Part shown: piece after piece, positions 8,506 through 18,412 of the stretch
Layout: each line of letters begins with the position of its first letter
Numbering within the stretch: position 1 is the stretch's first letter
Source: Flagellimonas sp. MMG031
Lineage (GTDB): Bacteria > Bacteroidota > Bacteroidia > Flavobacteriales > Flavobacteriaceae
Assembly: GCF_040112705.1 (NCBI RefSeq)
Contig: NZ_CP157804.1
Span: forward strand, 2,040,001 to 2,104,000
Direction of reading: 5' to 3'
Length of the DNA: 64,000 bases
Notes under the pieces: model-generated
Seen by the model: only the letters and a program-made list of their open reading frames with translations
Told to the model about the DNA's origin: nothing
Database searches by the model: none
Made by a program: the position numbers and the translations under genes

Positions 8506-9243
8506 TTAGATCAGTTTTTGGGTCGGTTCAATGTTTTTTGCCTTCTCCTCGTCAAAGCTGTACAGATATGGTGCCTTGTTCGCTGCTCCTGTGTACAGTT
8601 TTTCGTGCCTTTTTAAAATTCCCATGCTCAATATTTTGCGTTGAAAGGTGGTTCGTCGCAGCTTCTCGTTCAAAATGGCTTCGTACACCTTGCGAAGTTC
8701 CTTCATAGTGAACTTTTCGGGCAGGAGATTAAGGCCAATCGGTTTTTTGCCCAAATCATTGCGAATGGCTTCCAAGGCCTTATCCACGATTTCCTGATGG
8801 TCCATCATCAACTTCGGAAGCTTGTTGATACTATACCAATTAATGGAATCCGAATATCTATTGGGGGCTGGCTGTACCTGATTGTAATCGATGAGCGAAT
8901 AATAGCCCACTGTGATGAACCTTTCGAGTACCCAATGATCATTTGGCATTTCTATCCCCAACGCGCGGGCAATCTCTTTGGTGGTTTCAGGGTCGGACCG
9001 ATGGAGCCTTCCAAAAGTGTGAAACTGCTCCAAGTGGATCTTGGTCAGACCGGTTCGTTTCATCACCCCTGTTTTTACGGCATCGAGCAAATCCTGATCT
9101 CTCCTGATGTAACCACCGGGCAAGGCAAACTTTCCAGAATTTTGATACTCGAGTACCAAAATCTTTAATTCTTCGCCCGTAAAACCAAAGATTACGGTAT
9201 CAAAAGAAACATTGGCCAAATATTTATCTTCTGAGGGCAACAT
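8506..9243 (-). CDS. Nudix-related transcriptional regulator (NrtR/AraR-like), catalytically degenerate
   Basis: 245 residues: an N-terminal Nudix fold (about 10-150) and a C-terminal winged helix (about 165-235; FTMKELRKVYEAILNEKLRRTTFQRKIL). The Nudix box starting at G44 has lost its catalytic residues: the first Glu is Q50 and the REUxEExGU core reads T58-G59-V60-M61-K62-R63-T64-G65-L66. That matches the NrtR-like regulators of Bacteroidota, in which the Nudix domain only senses a ligand (ADP-ribose or a sugar). The gene is divergent from the SusC-SusD operon across a 569-bp gap holding inverted repeats and is followed by the oxidoreductase, so it probably controls both. Ligand and site are inferred. 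Confidence 0.82.
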   Translation of the reverse strand: MLPSEDKYLANVSFDTVIFGFTGEELKILVLEYQNSGKFALPGGYIRRDQDLLDAVKTGVMKRTGLTKIHLEQFHTFGRLHRSDPETTKEIARALGIEMPNDHWVLERFITVGYYSLIDYNQVQPAPNRYSDSINWYSINKLPKLMMDHQEIVDKALEAIRNDLGKKPIGLNLLPEKFTMKELRKVYEAILNEKLRRTTFQRKILSMGILKRHEKLYTGAANKAPYLYSFDEEKAKNIEPTQKLI

Positions 9244-9812
9244 AGTGTTAACATCGCAAAATGTACATCAAAAAAAATTAATTCTGAAAAAATCAGACCT
9301 TTATTGTAGCAATTTGATACAATATAAAGTAGGGACTATGGAAATCAGTTTTGGGAAAACCATTCATTTTCCTTACCACTACACCTAACAAAGTATTTGA
9401 AACAAGTCAGAAAGCTAAGAAAGTTTTGGTTCTATGATGGTGTTCGGATGATTCGCTAGGAATGAACCTTGCCGTATAATCCTACAACATGAATATGTGC
9501 AATCAATTTTAACATTTGGATTGCCATCAGAAGGAGGGAAAAAGTTGTAACAATCCAAAGGGTTTTTGTTGAAAATTTATATCGTTTCTCCAGACGAAGT
9601 GGAGTGGGCATTTTATGAGTATGGCCGCGACCTTAGGCGTGTTAACGTTTTATTAGGATTCACATATTGACAATACGGATAAGTCAATTTTAGCGATATG
9701 AATATTTAATGTTAAAATATTGTCAATTATAAAATTTTAACTATTATTGTTCATGATTGAGACAATACCATGATCGCAATCATACAAATTAACTAAACTA
9801 AATAGACTATCT
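9244..9812. promoter_or_regulatory. divergent control region between the Nudix regulator and SusC
   Basis: 569 bp with no gene. The right end is AT-rich and full of dyads: ATTGACAAT at 9666-9674 matches ATTGTCAAT at 9719-9727 as an inverted repeat; GTTAAAAT at 9711-9718 pairs with ATTTTAAC at 9734-9741; ATTGT at 9746-9750 pairs with ACAAT at 9762-9766; ATGAT at 9770-9774 pairs with ATCAT at 9779-9783. The dyads are within 150 bp of the SusC start, where an operator would be expected. I could not assign a clear -7 box. Confidence 0.55.
9711..9741. promoter_or_regulatory. candidate operator dyad upstream of SusC
   Basis: Perfect 8-bp arms GTTAAAAT / ATTTTAAC separated by 15 bp, with the ATTGTCAAT half of a second dyad inside. 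It ends 71 bp before the SusC ATG. Candidate binding site of the divergent Nudix-type regulator; no homologous site is known to me. Confidence 0.4.
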
Positions 9813-12800
9813 ATGAATCAAAACAGATGTAAAGTTTTGACAAAGTTGTCTTATGGCCTAAAGGCTTTTCAGACATTCTTCTTGTCAATGACAATGATGT
9901 TTGTGGGTGTGTCTGCATTTGCAGCGTCCCCAGACTTGGATGAAGCTACTTCACCCCCCTACCAATTGACCATAACGGGTACCGTTGTGGATGACATGGG
10001 AGCTCCTTTACCTGGTACCAACGTTATTGTTAAGGGTACCACCAACGGGACGCAGACCGATTTTGACGGAAATTACACCATTACCGCGCCTTCTGACGCT
10101 ACATTGGTTTTTTCCTATGTAGGTTTTAAAACCTTGGAAGTTCCAGTAAATGGGAATTCTGTTGTGGATGTGACCATGGTAGAGGATGCCGCTGCATTGG
10201 ACGAGGTGGTAGTAACCGGTTATGGTACGCAGACCCGAGGTGATTTGACAGGTGCCGTTGCATCAGTGGATGTTTCCGAAGCCGTAAAGCAACCTTTGGT
10301 AAACGTTGCCGAGGCCTTGGAAGGTCGTGCAACGGGTGTTAGTATCACAAACGCCGGTAACCCAGGTGCCGCGCCCATCGTCCGTATTCGCGGTTTGGGA
10401 ACGCCCAACAACAACAACCCATTATATATTATAGATGGGGCACAAACTCAGGACCCCAACATTTTGAACACCATTAACCCACAGGATATCGCACAGATCA
10501 ACGTGTTGAAAGATGGTGCGGCCTCTATCTATGGTGCGAGGGCTTCCAATGGTGTTATTATTGTAACCACAAAAAGTGGTAACTACAATCAGAACAAACT
10601 ATCCATCAATGTAGATGTGTCCACAGGTTTTTCAAGGGCCAATCGTTTGCCGGATATTTTGAATGCATCTCAGTTAGGTGAAGTTATCTTTGAGAGTTTG
10701 ACCAATGATGCGATTCGTAATGGGACAGATCCAGCAGCAATCAGACACCCACAGTATTTTCCAAACGGTGGTCAACCTCAGGTGCCAAACCAATTGTTGG
10801 GCGTGAGTTTCTTGGGAACTGGAGAAGAAGTGGTTGCCCCTGTTAGACCAGGAGGAACCAATTGGTTGGATGAGATTTTTAGAAGTGCACCCACCCAGAA
10901 TATTTCAGCGACCTTCTCCAACGGTAATGAAAATTCCAAGTTTTCTGCCACTTTCGGTTATTTGAACCGTGAGGGTATTCAGTTGGAAACCGGATTTGAA
11001 AGAGGTCAAATACGTTTGAACTCAGAATTCAAAATTGGGAAACGCTTGACCATTGGTGAACACTTAAACGCTTCGTACAGTAATACGCAAAACGTAGGAG
11101 GTAACCAAACCCAATTGGCATTGCGACTAAGCCCATTGGTACCAGTTCGTGATAACTTGGGCCGTTTTGCCGGAGCATATGCCAATCCAAATGGATTGTC
11201 AAACGCCTCTAACCCAGTGGCCAACTTAACGCGTGATGCGGATGACTTTTTTAGGGAAACCCGTTTGATCGGTGACGTTTATGCCAGTTATGCCATCACC
11301 GATAACTTGACCCTAAAGACCAGTATTGGTGGAAACATCAGTATTTTCAGTCAAAGAGACTTCTTGGCACTAGATCCAGAATCTGCGGAGCCAAGATCGA
11401 CCAACACATTGACCGAAAGAAACCAACAGACACAAAGCTGGATCTGGACCAATACCTTGAACTATGTCAAAAACTTTGGCGATCATAGCATCAATGCATT
11501 GATAGGTTTGGAAGCTGTTGAAAATACAGGAAAGAGCCTTCAGGTTTCTGCCACAGGATTCCTTTTTGAAACTCCTGACTTTTACCTGTTGGATAATGCC
11601 TCTGGATCACCTATCGTGAACCCAGGTAATACCTTCGATTTTGTAAACACACTTTCCTCTGTTTTTGGTTCGGTAAACTACTCGTACTCTGACAAGTACT
11701 TGGTGAGCGCAACCTTAAGACGTGACCGTTCCTCAAGATTCTTGGGAGACAATCAGAGTGGTTACTTCCCTGCATTTAGCGGTGGTTGGGTTGTGAGCAA
11801 CGAAGACTTCTTCCCAAGCACGGGATTGGTCAACCGATTGAAGTTGAAAGCCTCTTGGGGTCTTTTGGGTAACCAAGAGTTACCGGTGGATAACCCAGGT
11901 ATCAACATCAACAACCTGAACAACGTAGTTGCCGATTACGTTTTCGATGGAGGTACTAACTTAAGATCTGGAGCAGTTTTGTCAGGCGTAGGTAACCCTA
12001 ACATCCAATGGGAAACCAGTGAAACCTTTAACGTAGGTGCGGAATTGGGCTTTTTTGATAACGCCTTGGCACTTTCCTTGGAATACTACAAGATTACTAC
12101 AAAGGATTTGATCGTTGCTGACGAAACTGTAATCAGTGATACAGCCATCGATGCCGGTGCACCGTATGTGAACCGTGGTAATGTGGAGAACTCTGGTATC
12201 GATTTGAACGTTTCCTATTCAGGAGCGGTTGGCAGAGACTTCAACTTCGGCGTAGACTTTAATATGTCTACTGTTTCCAACGAAGTGACCAGTTTGGAAG
12301 GTTTCCTTATTGGACAATCCTTTAGGGGTGGACCGATTACAAGAACCGAGGAAGGACAACCGATTTCTTCTTTCTACGGTCGTGTAGCGGACGGTATTTA
12401 CCGAAGTGAAGCAGAAGTGTCCGCAGGACCTGACCAAGGTTTTGCCTCTCCAGCAGCTGGTGTAGGTAGAATCCGTTATGTAGATTTGAACGATGACGGT
12501 GTTATCAATGATGATGACCGTACTTATATTGGTAATCCAACACCAGACGTAAACTTTGGTCTGAACTTGAGCGCCAACTACAAAAATTGGGATTTCAGCG
12601 TATTCTTTAGTGGTGTTGCAGGTAACGATATCTACAACTTTGACAAAATCTATACCGACTTCCCAACGTTCCCTGACGGAAATAGGAGCACAAGGGTTTT
12701 GGATGCCTTTAACCCGACCACAAATCCTAACGGATCACAACCCGCATTGAGTTATACCATCTTGAATGGAGAGACCAATTCAAGCTCATGGTTCGTTGAG

Positions 12801-13055
12801 GATGGTTCTTTTGTTCGATTGAAAAACTTGGTGGTTGGATACACCTTGCCAAGCCAATTGACCGATAAGTGGGGCGTTGCAAGTTTGCGTGTCTATGCGA
12901 ATGCCAGTAACTTGTTTACGATTACAGGCTACGACGGTATCGATCCCGAAATTCTACCCCCAAGTGGTGCCAACTCAGCGTTTACCCTTGGTGTGGATGA
13001 GAACACCTTTCCTGTACCGCAGATATTTTTGTTAGGAGTAAATTTAAAATTGTAA
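9813..13055 (+). CDS. SusC/RagA family TonB-linked outer membrane transporter
   Basis: 1080 residues. It has a signal peptide (about 1-37, ending AFAA), a carboxypeptidase-regulatory-like domain (about 48-125; TITGTVVDDMGAPLPGTNV), the SusC-type TonB box region (LDEVVVTGYG, about 132-141), a plug domain (to about 260) and a 22-strand beta barrel ending in an aromatic-poor LLGVNLKL strand. It imports oligomeric substrates, usually glycans, across the outer membrane, working with the SusD lipoprotein encoded 4 bp downstream. No glycoside hydrolase is adjacent, so the substrate cannot be read from the locus. Expression is probably controlled from the dyad-rich leader. Confidence 0.97.
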   Translation: MNQNRCKVLTKLSYGLKAFQTFFLSMTMMFVGVSAFAASPDLDEATSPPYQLTITGTVVDDMGAPLPGTNVIVKGTTNGTQTDFDGNYTITAPSDATLVFSYVGFKTLEVPVNGNSVVDVTMVEDAAALDEVVVTGYGTQTRGDLTGAVASVDVSEAVKQPLVNVAEALEGRATGVSITNAGNPGAAPIVRIRGLGTPNNNNPLYIIDGAQTQDPNILNTINPQDIAQINVLKDGAASIYGARASNGVIIVTTKSGNYNQNKLSINVDVSTGFSRANRLPDILNASQLGEVIFESLTNDAIRNGTDPAAIRHPQYFPNGGQPQVPNQLLGVSFLGTGEEVVAPVRPGGTNWLDEIFRSAPTQNISATFSNGNENSKFSATFGYLNREGIQLETGFERGQIRLNSEFKIGKRLTIGEHLNASYSNTQNVGGNQTQLALRLSPLVPVRDNLGRFAGAYANPNGLSNASNPVANLTRDADDFFRETRLIGDVYASYAITDNLTLKTSIGGNISIFSQRDFLALDPESAEPRSTNTLTERNQQTQSWIWTNTLNYVKNFGDHSINALIGLEAVENTGKSLQVSATGFLFETPDFYLLDNASGSPIVNPGNTFDFVNTLSSVFGSVNYSYSDKYLVSATLRRDRSSRFLGDNQSGYFPAFSGGWVVSNEDFFPSTGLVNRLKLKASWGLLGNQELPVDNPGININNLNNVVADYVFDGGTNLRSGAVLSGVGNPNIQWETSETFNVGAELGFFDNALALSLEYYKITTKDLIVADETVISDTAIDAGAPYVNRGNVENSGIDLNVSYSGAVGRDFNFGVDFNMSTVSNEVTSLEGFLIGQSFRGGPITRTEEGQPISSFYGRVADGIYRSEAEVSAGPDQGFASPAAGVGRIRYVDLNDDGVINDDDRTYIGNPTPDVNFGLNLSANYKNWDFSVFFSGVAGNDIYNFDKIYTDFPTFPDGNRSTRVLDAFNPTTNPNGSQPALSYTILNGETNSSSWFVEDGSFVRLKNLVVGYTLPSQLTDKWGVASLRVYANASNLFTITGYDGIDPEILPPSGANSAFTLGVDENTFPVPQIFLLGVNLKL

Positions 13056-13059
13056 AAAG

Positions 13060-14787
13060 ATGAAAAAGAAGTTTATTTATTTAATGGCAATTCTCTCTGT
13101 CACCTTTTCGTGTGGAGACGAATTTTCAGATACGCCCGCAATTGGGGCTTTAAGTGACGACGCTTTGGCCAATCCACAAGGGGTAGACCTCTTGTTGACA
13201 GGTGCCTATGGTATGCTGGACGGATGGCGAAGTAACAATAAAGGAAATCAGTTTGCTGTTGGTGGCGATAACTGGTGGTGTGATGTTATCTCTGATGACG
13301 CCCACAAGGGAAGTACCGACGGTGACCAGATTGAGTTATATCAAATTGAAACCTTTGACTGGCAAACGGCCAACGATTACTTCCGTGCCAAGTTTACAGC
13401 ACTTTACGCTGGTGTAAACCGTGCCAATGCCGTACTTTCTGTAATCAATGGTATCGACAGGGATGCCTTGTTGCCAGCAGATGCAGCAGCGATTACTGGA
13501 CAAGAGGCGGAAGCCCGTTTCTTGAGAGGTCACTACTATTTTGAGTTGACCAAAATGTACGGGAATGTTTCCATCGTAAGTGTGGAAAACTATGAAGCGT
13601 TGGAATTCAACCAGCCCAATAGTGGTCCAGCTTGGGAGCAAATAGAATCAGATTTTCAGTTTGCCATTGAAAATCTGCCAGCTACCAGAGCGGAGCAACC
13701 CGACCCAGGAAGGCCAACGGCATTTGTGGCACGTGCTTACATGGGTAAAGCACACCTATATCAAGGAGATTGGGCAAATGCTTTGACAGAGCTCAATGCT
13801 GTGATCAACAGTGGAGAGTTTGCTTTGAACGCCGAATATTTGGATAATTTCAATGCTGCCGGTGAAAATGGACCTGAGTCCGTCTTTGCGATTCAGTATG
13901 CCGCAGATACAGGTCAGTCCTTCAATGGTAACATTGGAGGAACCTTGAACTTCCCCGGTGGTGGACCATTTGGTTCTTGCTGTGGATTTTATTCTCCAAC
14001 CATCGATTTAGCCAATGCTTTCCAAGTAGATGGTGATGGACTTCCACTTTTTGATACTTATAACGATGATGATTTCAAAAATGATTATGGTATCAACAGT
14101 GATGAGCCCTTTGAACCAGATACAACCACACCGGTTGACCCTAGATTGGATTACACCGTAGGAAGACGTGGCATCGACTACAACGGTTTTGGTGAACACG
14201 TAGGTAAGGAATGGATTCGTGCAGGATTCAATGATATTTCTGGACCATACCTTCCTAAAAAGAATGTGTATCAGGCCGAGGAGTTGGCAACCAATCAAGG
14301 TGCCGGCGCATGGGGTCAGCAGCATTCCGGTATCAACTACAACATTATCCGATATGCCGATGTCCTTTTGATGGCTGCCGAAGCTGCCGTAGAAACAGGG
14401 GATTTGGCCACAGCGTTGAACTACGTAAACCAAGTTCGTGAAAGAGCAGCCAACACATCCGTGGTTCAAGCCGTTGATGGTGGAGGCCCTGCTGCCAATT
14501 ACCAAGTTGGTTTGTACCCTTCTTTCCCAGATGCCAACTTTGCCCGTGAGGCCGTTCGCTTCGAAAGAAGAGTGGAGTTGGGTATGGAAGGACACCGTTT
14601 GTTCGACCTAAGAAGATGGGATGTAGCAGACCAAGTAATTTCAGAGTATGTGACTAATGAAACCCGTACCATTGACAATTTTGGTCCAAAAATGAATGCA
14701 TATCAGCCTCAGTTTGATTTGATGCCGATACCATTGACCTCAATTGATTTGAGTGGTGGAATTTTGACACAGAACCCTGGATACTAA
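13060..14787 (+). CDS. SusD/RagB family nutrient-binding lipoprotein
   Basis: 575 residues. A lipoprotein signal peptide ends VTFSC (Cys19), so the protein is tethered to the outer leaflet of the outer membrane. SusD features: N-terminal TPR-like helices with the ANAVLSVINGI and ARFLRGHYYFELTKMYG segments, and a C-terminal segment with RRVELGMEGHRLFDLRRWD, a hallmark of the family. It caps the SusC barrel and binds the incoming substrate. It starts 4 bp after the SusC stop and is followed by a strong hairpin terminator. Confidence 0.97.
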   Translation: MKKKFIYLMAILSVTFSCGDEFSDTPAIGALSDDALANPQGVDLLLTGAYGMLDGWRSNNKGNQFAVGGDNWWCDVISDDAHKGSTDGDQIELYQIETFDWQTANDYFRAKFTALYAGVNRANAVLSVINGIDRDALLPADAAAITGQEAEARFLRGHYYFELTKMYGNVSIVSVENYEALEFNQPNSGPAWEQIESDFQFAIENLPATRAEQPDPGRPTAFVARAYMGKAHLYQGDWANALTELNAVINSGEFALNAEYLDNFNAAGENGPESVFAIQYAADTGQSFNGNIGGTLNFPGGGPFGSCCGFYSPTIDLANAFQVDGDGLPLFDTYNDDDFKNDYGINSDEPFEPDTTTPVDPRLDYTVGRRGIDYNGFGEHVGKEWIRAGFNDISGPYLPKKNVYQAEELATNQGAGAWGQQHSGINYNIIRYADVLLMAAEAAVETGDLATALNYVNQVRERAANTSVVQAVDGGGPAANYQVGLYPSFPDANFAREAVRFERRVELGMEGHRLFDLRRWDVADQVISEYVTNETRTIDNFGPKMNAYQPQFDLMPIPLTSIDLSGGILTQNPGY

Positions 14788-14830
14788 TAATATTAGTCTG
14801 AGTTAGTTTAATTCAATTTAATTCGAGTGA

Positions 14831-14865
14831 ATAGGTTGCCAATGAATTTTGGCAACCTATTTTAA
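14831..14865 (+). terminator. hairpin terminator after SusD
   Basis: Perfect 12-bp stem: ATAGGTTGCCAA (14831-14842), loop TGAATT, TTGGCAACCTAT (14849-14860), then a T-rich tail. It separates the SusCD unit from the VCBS gene, so the latter may be read partly by read-through or from its own promoter in 14866-14989. Confidence 0.85.
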
Positions 14866-14989
14866 TTAGGGACCCACCCAAGTGTTAATAATCGATTAAT
14901 AGTGAACTAATAAACGATTACCATTTTGTGCTGACCAAAACTCTTTTTACATTCTATTTTCAATCAATCTGCAAATATTCTCGACACCA

Positions 14990-17900
14990 ATGTTCAAAAA
15001 AACCGTTTTAGCTGCACTCCTTACCGCTGTGGTGATATCTTGCTCCGATAAGAAGGATACCCTATTCTCCAAGATCTCATCCGACCATTCCGGGATTACG
15101 TTCAATAATCAAATCGTGGAAACGGACAGTTTCAATATCCTCACCAGTGAGTATATCTTTAATGGAGGAGGGGTTGCTGTTGGTGATTTTAACAACGATG
15201 ATAAGCCTGATCTCTTTTTTACCGGCAATCAAGTACCCAACAAACTGTACCTCAATCAAGGAAATTTTGAATTTACCGATGTTACCGAGGCCGCTGGCGT
15301 TGCAGCAGCGGATAAATGGAAAACAGGCGTCGCTGTAATCGACATCAATAATGATGACCTTCTGGACATCTATATATGTGCCGCCATGTACGAAAGTCCC
15401 GAAGAAAAGGCCAATATACTCTTTGTGAATCAAGGGGTGGACGACGAGGGCGTTCCCATTTTTAAGGAAATGGCTAAGGAGTTTGGCATTGCGGATACCT
15501 CCAATAGCATGAATGCAGCTTTTTTGGATTACAATAATGATGGCTATTTGGATCTCTATGTGCTCAACAATGTGGATATCCACATATTGCCGTCCAATTA
15601 TCGGGAGAAAATCACCGATGGTTCCTCGTTGAGTAATGATCGACTCTTTCGCAACAATGGTGATAATACCTTTACCGATGTAACCATGGAAGCCGGCATT
15701 ACCATCGAAGGCTATGGTCTTGGAGTGGCCATTTCTGATCTGAATTATGATGGATGGCCGGATATTTATGTAAGCAATGACTATTTGAGCAATGATATTC
15801 TCTATATCAACAATGGGGATGGCACTTTTACCGATAAAATCAGTGACTACGTAAAGCACCAAAGTAAATTCTCCATGGGTTCCGATGTGGCGGATTTCAA
15901 CAATGACGGCTACCTCGATATCCTCACACTCGATATGTTGGCCGAAACCAATTACCGCCTCAAAACAACCGTCAAGGCCACAAACTATAACGATTACCAG
16001 ATGAACGATCGTTATGGCTATGACTATCAGTACATGCGGAATATGCTCCAAATGGGACAAGGTCCCAATATGCCCTACAGCGAGATAGGCCTAATGGCGG
16101 GCATCGCAAAGACCGATTGGAGCTGGTCACCTCTCTTCGTGGATGCCGATAATGACGGTCAAAAAGACGTATTGATTACCAATGGTTTCCCCAGGGATAT
16201 TACCGACCTAGATTTTGGGGATTTCAATTTCAATGTTCAAAGATATCTGAGTACCGCCCAAATTTTGGATTCCATTCCCGTGGTAAAAATTCCGAATTAC
16301 GCCTATAGAAATGAGGGTAATGGCCAATTTAAGGACGTGGGCGAGGAATGGGGCCTAAGCATACCCTCTTTCTCCAATGGAGCGGCCTTTGTTGATTTGG
16401 ATTCCGACGGGGACCTGGACTATGTGGTGAACAACATTAACGATGAGGCCTTTTTGTTTCGAAACAATCTGGAAAGTAAAAAAACAACGGATAACAATTA
16501 CCTACAACTGGATATTAAAGGTCCAAAATCCAATAAATCAGGATTGGGTACCAAGGTGGCCATTCGATTTGCCGATGGAACCTTTCAATATTATGAGCAT
16601 CAACTCAACAGAGGATACTTGTCCACGGTACACAGCTTGGCACATTTTGGATTGGGACCAAAAACGGATATACAGTCGGTAGAGGTCGTTTGGCCCGACG
16701 GAAAGCATCAGATTATCAAGGACGTTGCTGCCAATCAAAAACTAGAGGTGGATTATCAACAGGCCAAAGACCTGAACGGGCAACAACTTGCGTTTCCCTT
16801 GGCTCCCAAATCAACCCGTCCATTGTATCAGGAGGTCTCAGGGCAGATTGGAGTGGATTACGTACATGAGGAAACCGATAAGGCCGATTTCTATCTTCAG
16901 CCCACGCTTCCACATAAATTAACGCAAAACGGCCCACGCTTGGCAAAAGGGGATATCAACGGCGATGGGTTCGAGGACTTCATTATTGGAAGTTCCTCCG
17001 GGCATTCCCCCATGATCTATCTACAGGATGCCCAAGGTCATTTTAAGGCAAGTGAACTGTTCCAAGACGATGAGAGCAAAAAATATGAGGAAACCAGTAT
17101 CACCCTGTTTGATTTGGAAAATGATGGAGATTTGGATATCTACATGGTTTCCGGGAGCAATGAGTTCGATATGGACTCCCCCTATTACCAAGATTACCTG
17201 ATGATCAACAACGGGAACGGAACTTTTGAAAAGGCATCAGATCAGATACCCGAAATAAAGTCCAGTGGTTCCGTGGTGGAAGCCGAGGATTTTGATGGCG
17301 ATGGTTATGTAGATCTTTTTGTGGGTGCCCGAACACCCTTTGCGCAATACCCGAAGTCCGACCAATGCTATTTGTTGAAAAACGAGAAAGGCAAACTGGT
17401 GGATGTTACCGAAACCTACAACAAAGACCTGCGCAAACCTGGTATGATTACCGATGCCAAATGGACCGATATAAATAATGACAATCGAAAGGATTTAGTC
17501 TTGGTCGGCGAGTTTATGCCGGTGACTGTATTTGTAAATCAAGGCAAAACTTTCGAAAAAATGCAACAAACCGGGATGCAACAATTTTCGGGGTGGTGGG
17601 AGTGTGTATTGGCGCAAGACTTTGATAATGATGGCGACGTGGATTTAATTGCGGGAAACCTGGGCAAGAATAATTTGTATCAACCCTCGCAGGAACGCCC
17701 AGTGACCATGTTGGCCAAGGATTTTGATAACAACGGTGCCGTGGACCCAGTCATGTTCGCTTATTTTAAAAGTGATTTTGACGATACAGGATTCAAGCCG
17801 TATCCTGTTAATTTTTGGGGCGATTTAATGAGCCAGAGTCCCATGTTCCGAAAAAAGTTCAATTATTACAGGGAGTTCGCCACTACCACCAAAAGCGAAC

Positions 17901-18322
17901 TGTTTACACCCGAAGAATTGGAAGGTGCCGATGAGTTGGTGGCGAATCAAGATGAAACCACATACTTCGAAAATGATGGCAACGGCCAATTTACCATGGG
18001 CAAATTGCCATGGCAAACGCAGTCGGCCCCAATCAAATGTATGATAACCACCAGCTCGGATAATGCAGCGGCAGATGTACTGATGATCGGAAACGACTTT
18101 GGCAATGAAGCCTTCATTGGACGTTATGATGCCTTCAATGGTGGAATATTGCAGGCGGATGACCAAGGCGGTTTCACTTTTAAAAATGCGGAAGAAAGCG
18201 GCTTTAAGGTGACCGGGGATGCCAAGGATATGGTACAGGTAGCAAATGCAAATGGAGGAAACCCTTATATCGTGGTCACACAAAATAGGGGAAGGGCATT
18301 GGTGTTTACCAAAACTGAATAA
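14990..18322 (+). CDS. VCBS/FG-GAP repeat lipoprotein with ASPIC/UnbV domain
   Basis: 1110 residues, a lipoprotein (signal ending VISC, Cys18). Many FG-GAP/VCBS calcium loops of the type D-x-N-x-D-x-x-x-D (for example DFNNDDKPD, DYNNDGYLD, DFNNDGYLD, DADNDGQKD) form a beta-propeller over about residues 50-480. An ASPIC/UnbV domain lies at about 500-585 (GLGTKVAIRFADG ... VEVVWPDG). A second propeller fills about 640-1110. Such proteins regularly follow SusCD pairs in marine Bacteroidota and are thought to be surface carbohydrate or protein binders. It ends just before a bidirectional terminator shared with the convergent peptidase gene. Confidence 0.92.
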   Translation: MFKKTVLAALLTAVVISCSDKKDTLFSKISSDHSGITFNNQIVETDSFNILTSEYIFNGGGVAVGDFNNDDKPDLFFTGNQVPNKLYLNQGNFEFTDVTEAAGVAAADKWKTGVAVIDINNDDLLDIYICAAMYESPEEKANILFVNQGVDDEGVPIFKEMAKEFGIADTSNSMNAAFLDYNNDGYLDLYVLNNVDIHILPSNYREKITDGSSLSNDRLFRNNGDNTFTDVTMEAGITIEGYGLGVAISDLNYDGWPDIYVSNDYLSNDILYINNGDGTFTDKISDYVKHQSKFSMGSDVADFNNDGYLDILTLDMLAETNYRLKTTVKATNYNDYQMNDRYGYDYQYMRNMLQMGQGPNMPYSEIGLMAGIAKTDWSWSPLFVDADNDGQKDVLITNGFPRDITDLDFGDFNFNVQRYLSTAQILDSIPVVKIPNYAYRNEGNGQFKDVGEEWGLSIPSFSNGAAFVDLDSDGDLDYVVNNINDEAFLFRNNLESKKTTDNNYLQLDIKGPKSNKSGLGTKVAIRFADGTFQYYEHQLNRGYLSTVHSLAHFGLGPKTDIQSVEVVWPDGKHQIIKDVAANQKLEVDYQQAKDLNGQQLAFPLAPKSTRPLYQEVSGQIGVDYVHEETDKADFYLQPTLPHKLTQNGPRLAKGDINGDGFEDFIIGSSSGHSPMIYLQDAQGHFKASELFQDDESKKYEETSITLFDLENDGDLDIYMVSGSNEFDMDSPYYQDYLMINNGNGTFEKASDQIPEIKSSGSVVEAEDFDGDGYVDLFVGARTPFAQYPKSDQCYLLKNEKGKLVDVTETYNKDLRKPGMITDAKWTDINNDNRKDLVLVGEFMPVTVFVNQGKTFEKMQQTGMQQFSGWWECVLAQDFDNDGDVDLIAGNLGKNNLYQPSQERPVTMLAKDFDNNGAVDPVMFAYFKSDFDDTGFKPYPVNFWGDLMSQSPMFRKKFNYYREFATTTKSELFTPEELEGADELVANQDETTYFENDGNGQFTMGKLPWQTQSAPIKCMITTSSDNAAADVLMIGNDFGNEAFIGRYDAFNGGILQADDQGGFTFKNAEESGFKVTGDAKDMVQVANANGGNPYIVVTQNRGRALVFTKTE

Positions 18323-18368
18323 TGTTTGGCTAGGCCAAAGAGATAAGAAAACTTGATTTTAGATAAAG

Positions 18369-18405
18369 AAAAAAGGTTTGTTCAATGGGAGAACAAACCT
18401 TTTTT
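18369..18405. terminator. bidirectional terminator between VCBS gene and M20 peptidase
   Basis: Stem AAAAAAGGTTTGTTC (18369-18383), loop of 7, GAACAAACCTTTTTT (18391-18405). The poly-A on one side and poly-T on the other let it work for both convergent genes. Confidence 0.9.
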
Positions 18406-18412
18406 TATGGGT

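Noticed and set aside
15077..16060. A 327-residue minus-strand frame rich in Ile/Val inside the VCBS gene.
   Set aside because: Calcium-loop codons (GAT/AAT) read backwards give ATC/ATT, which explains the composition.
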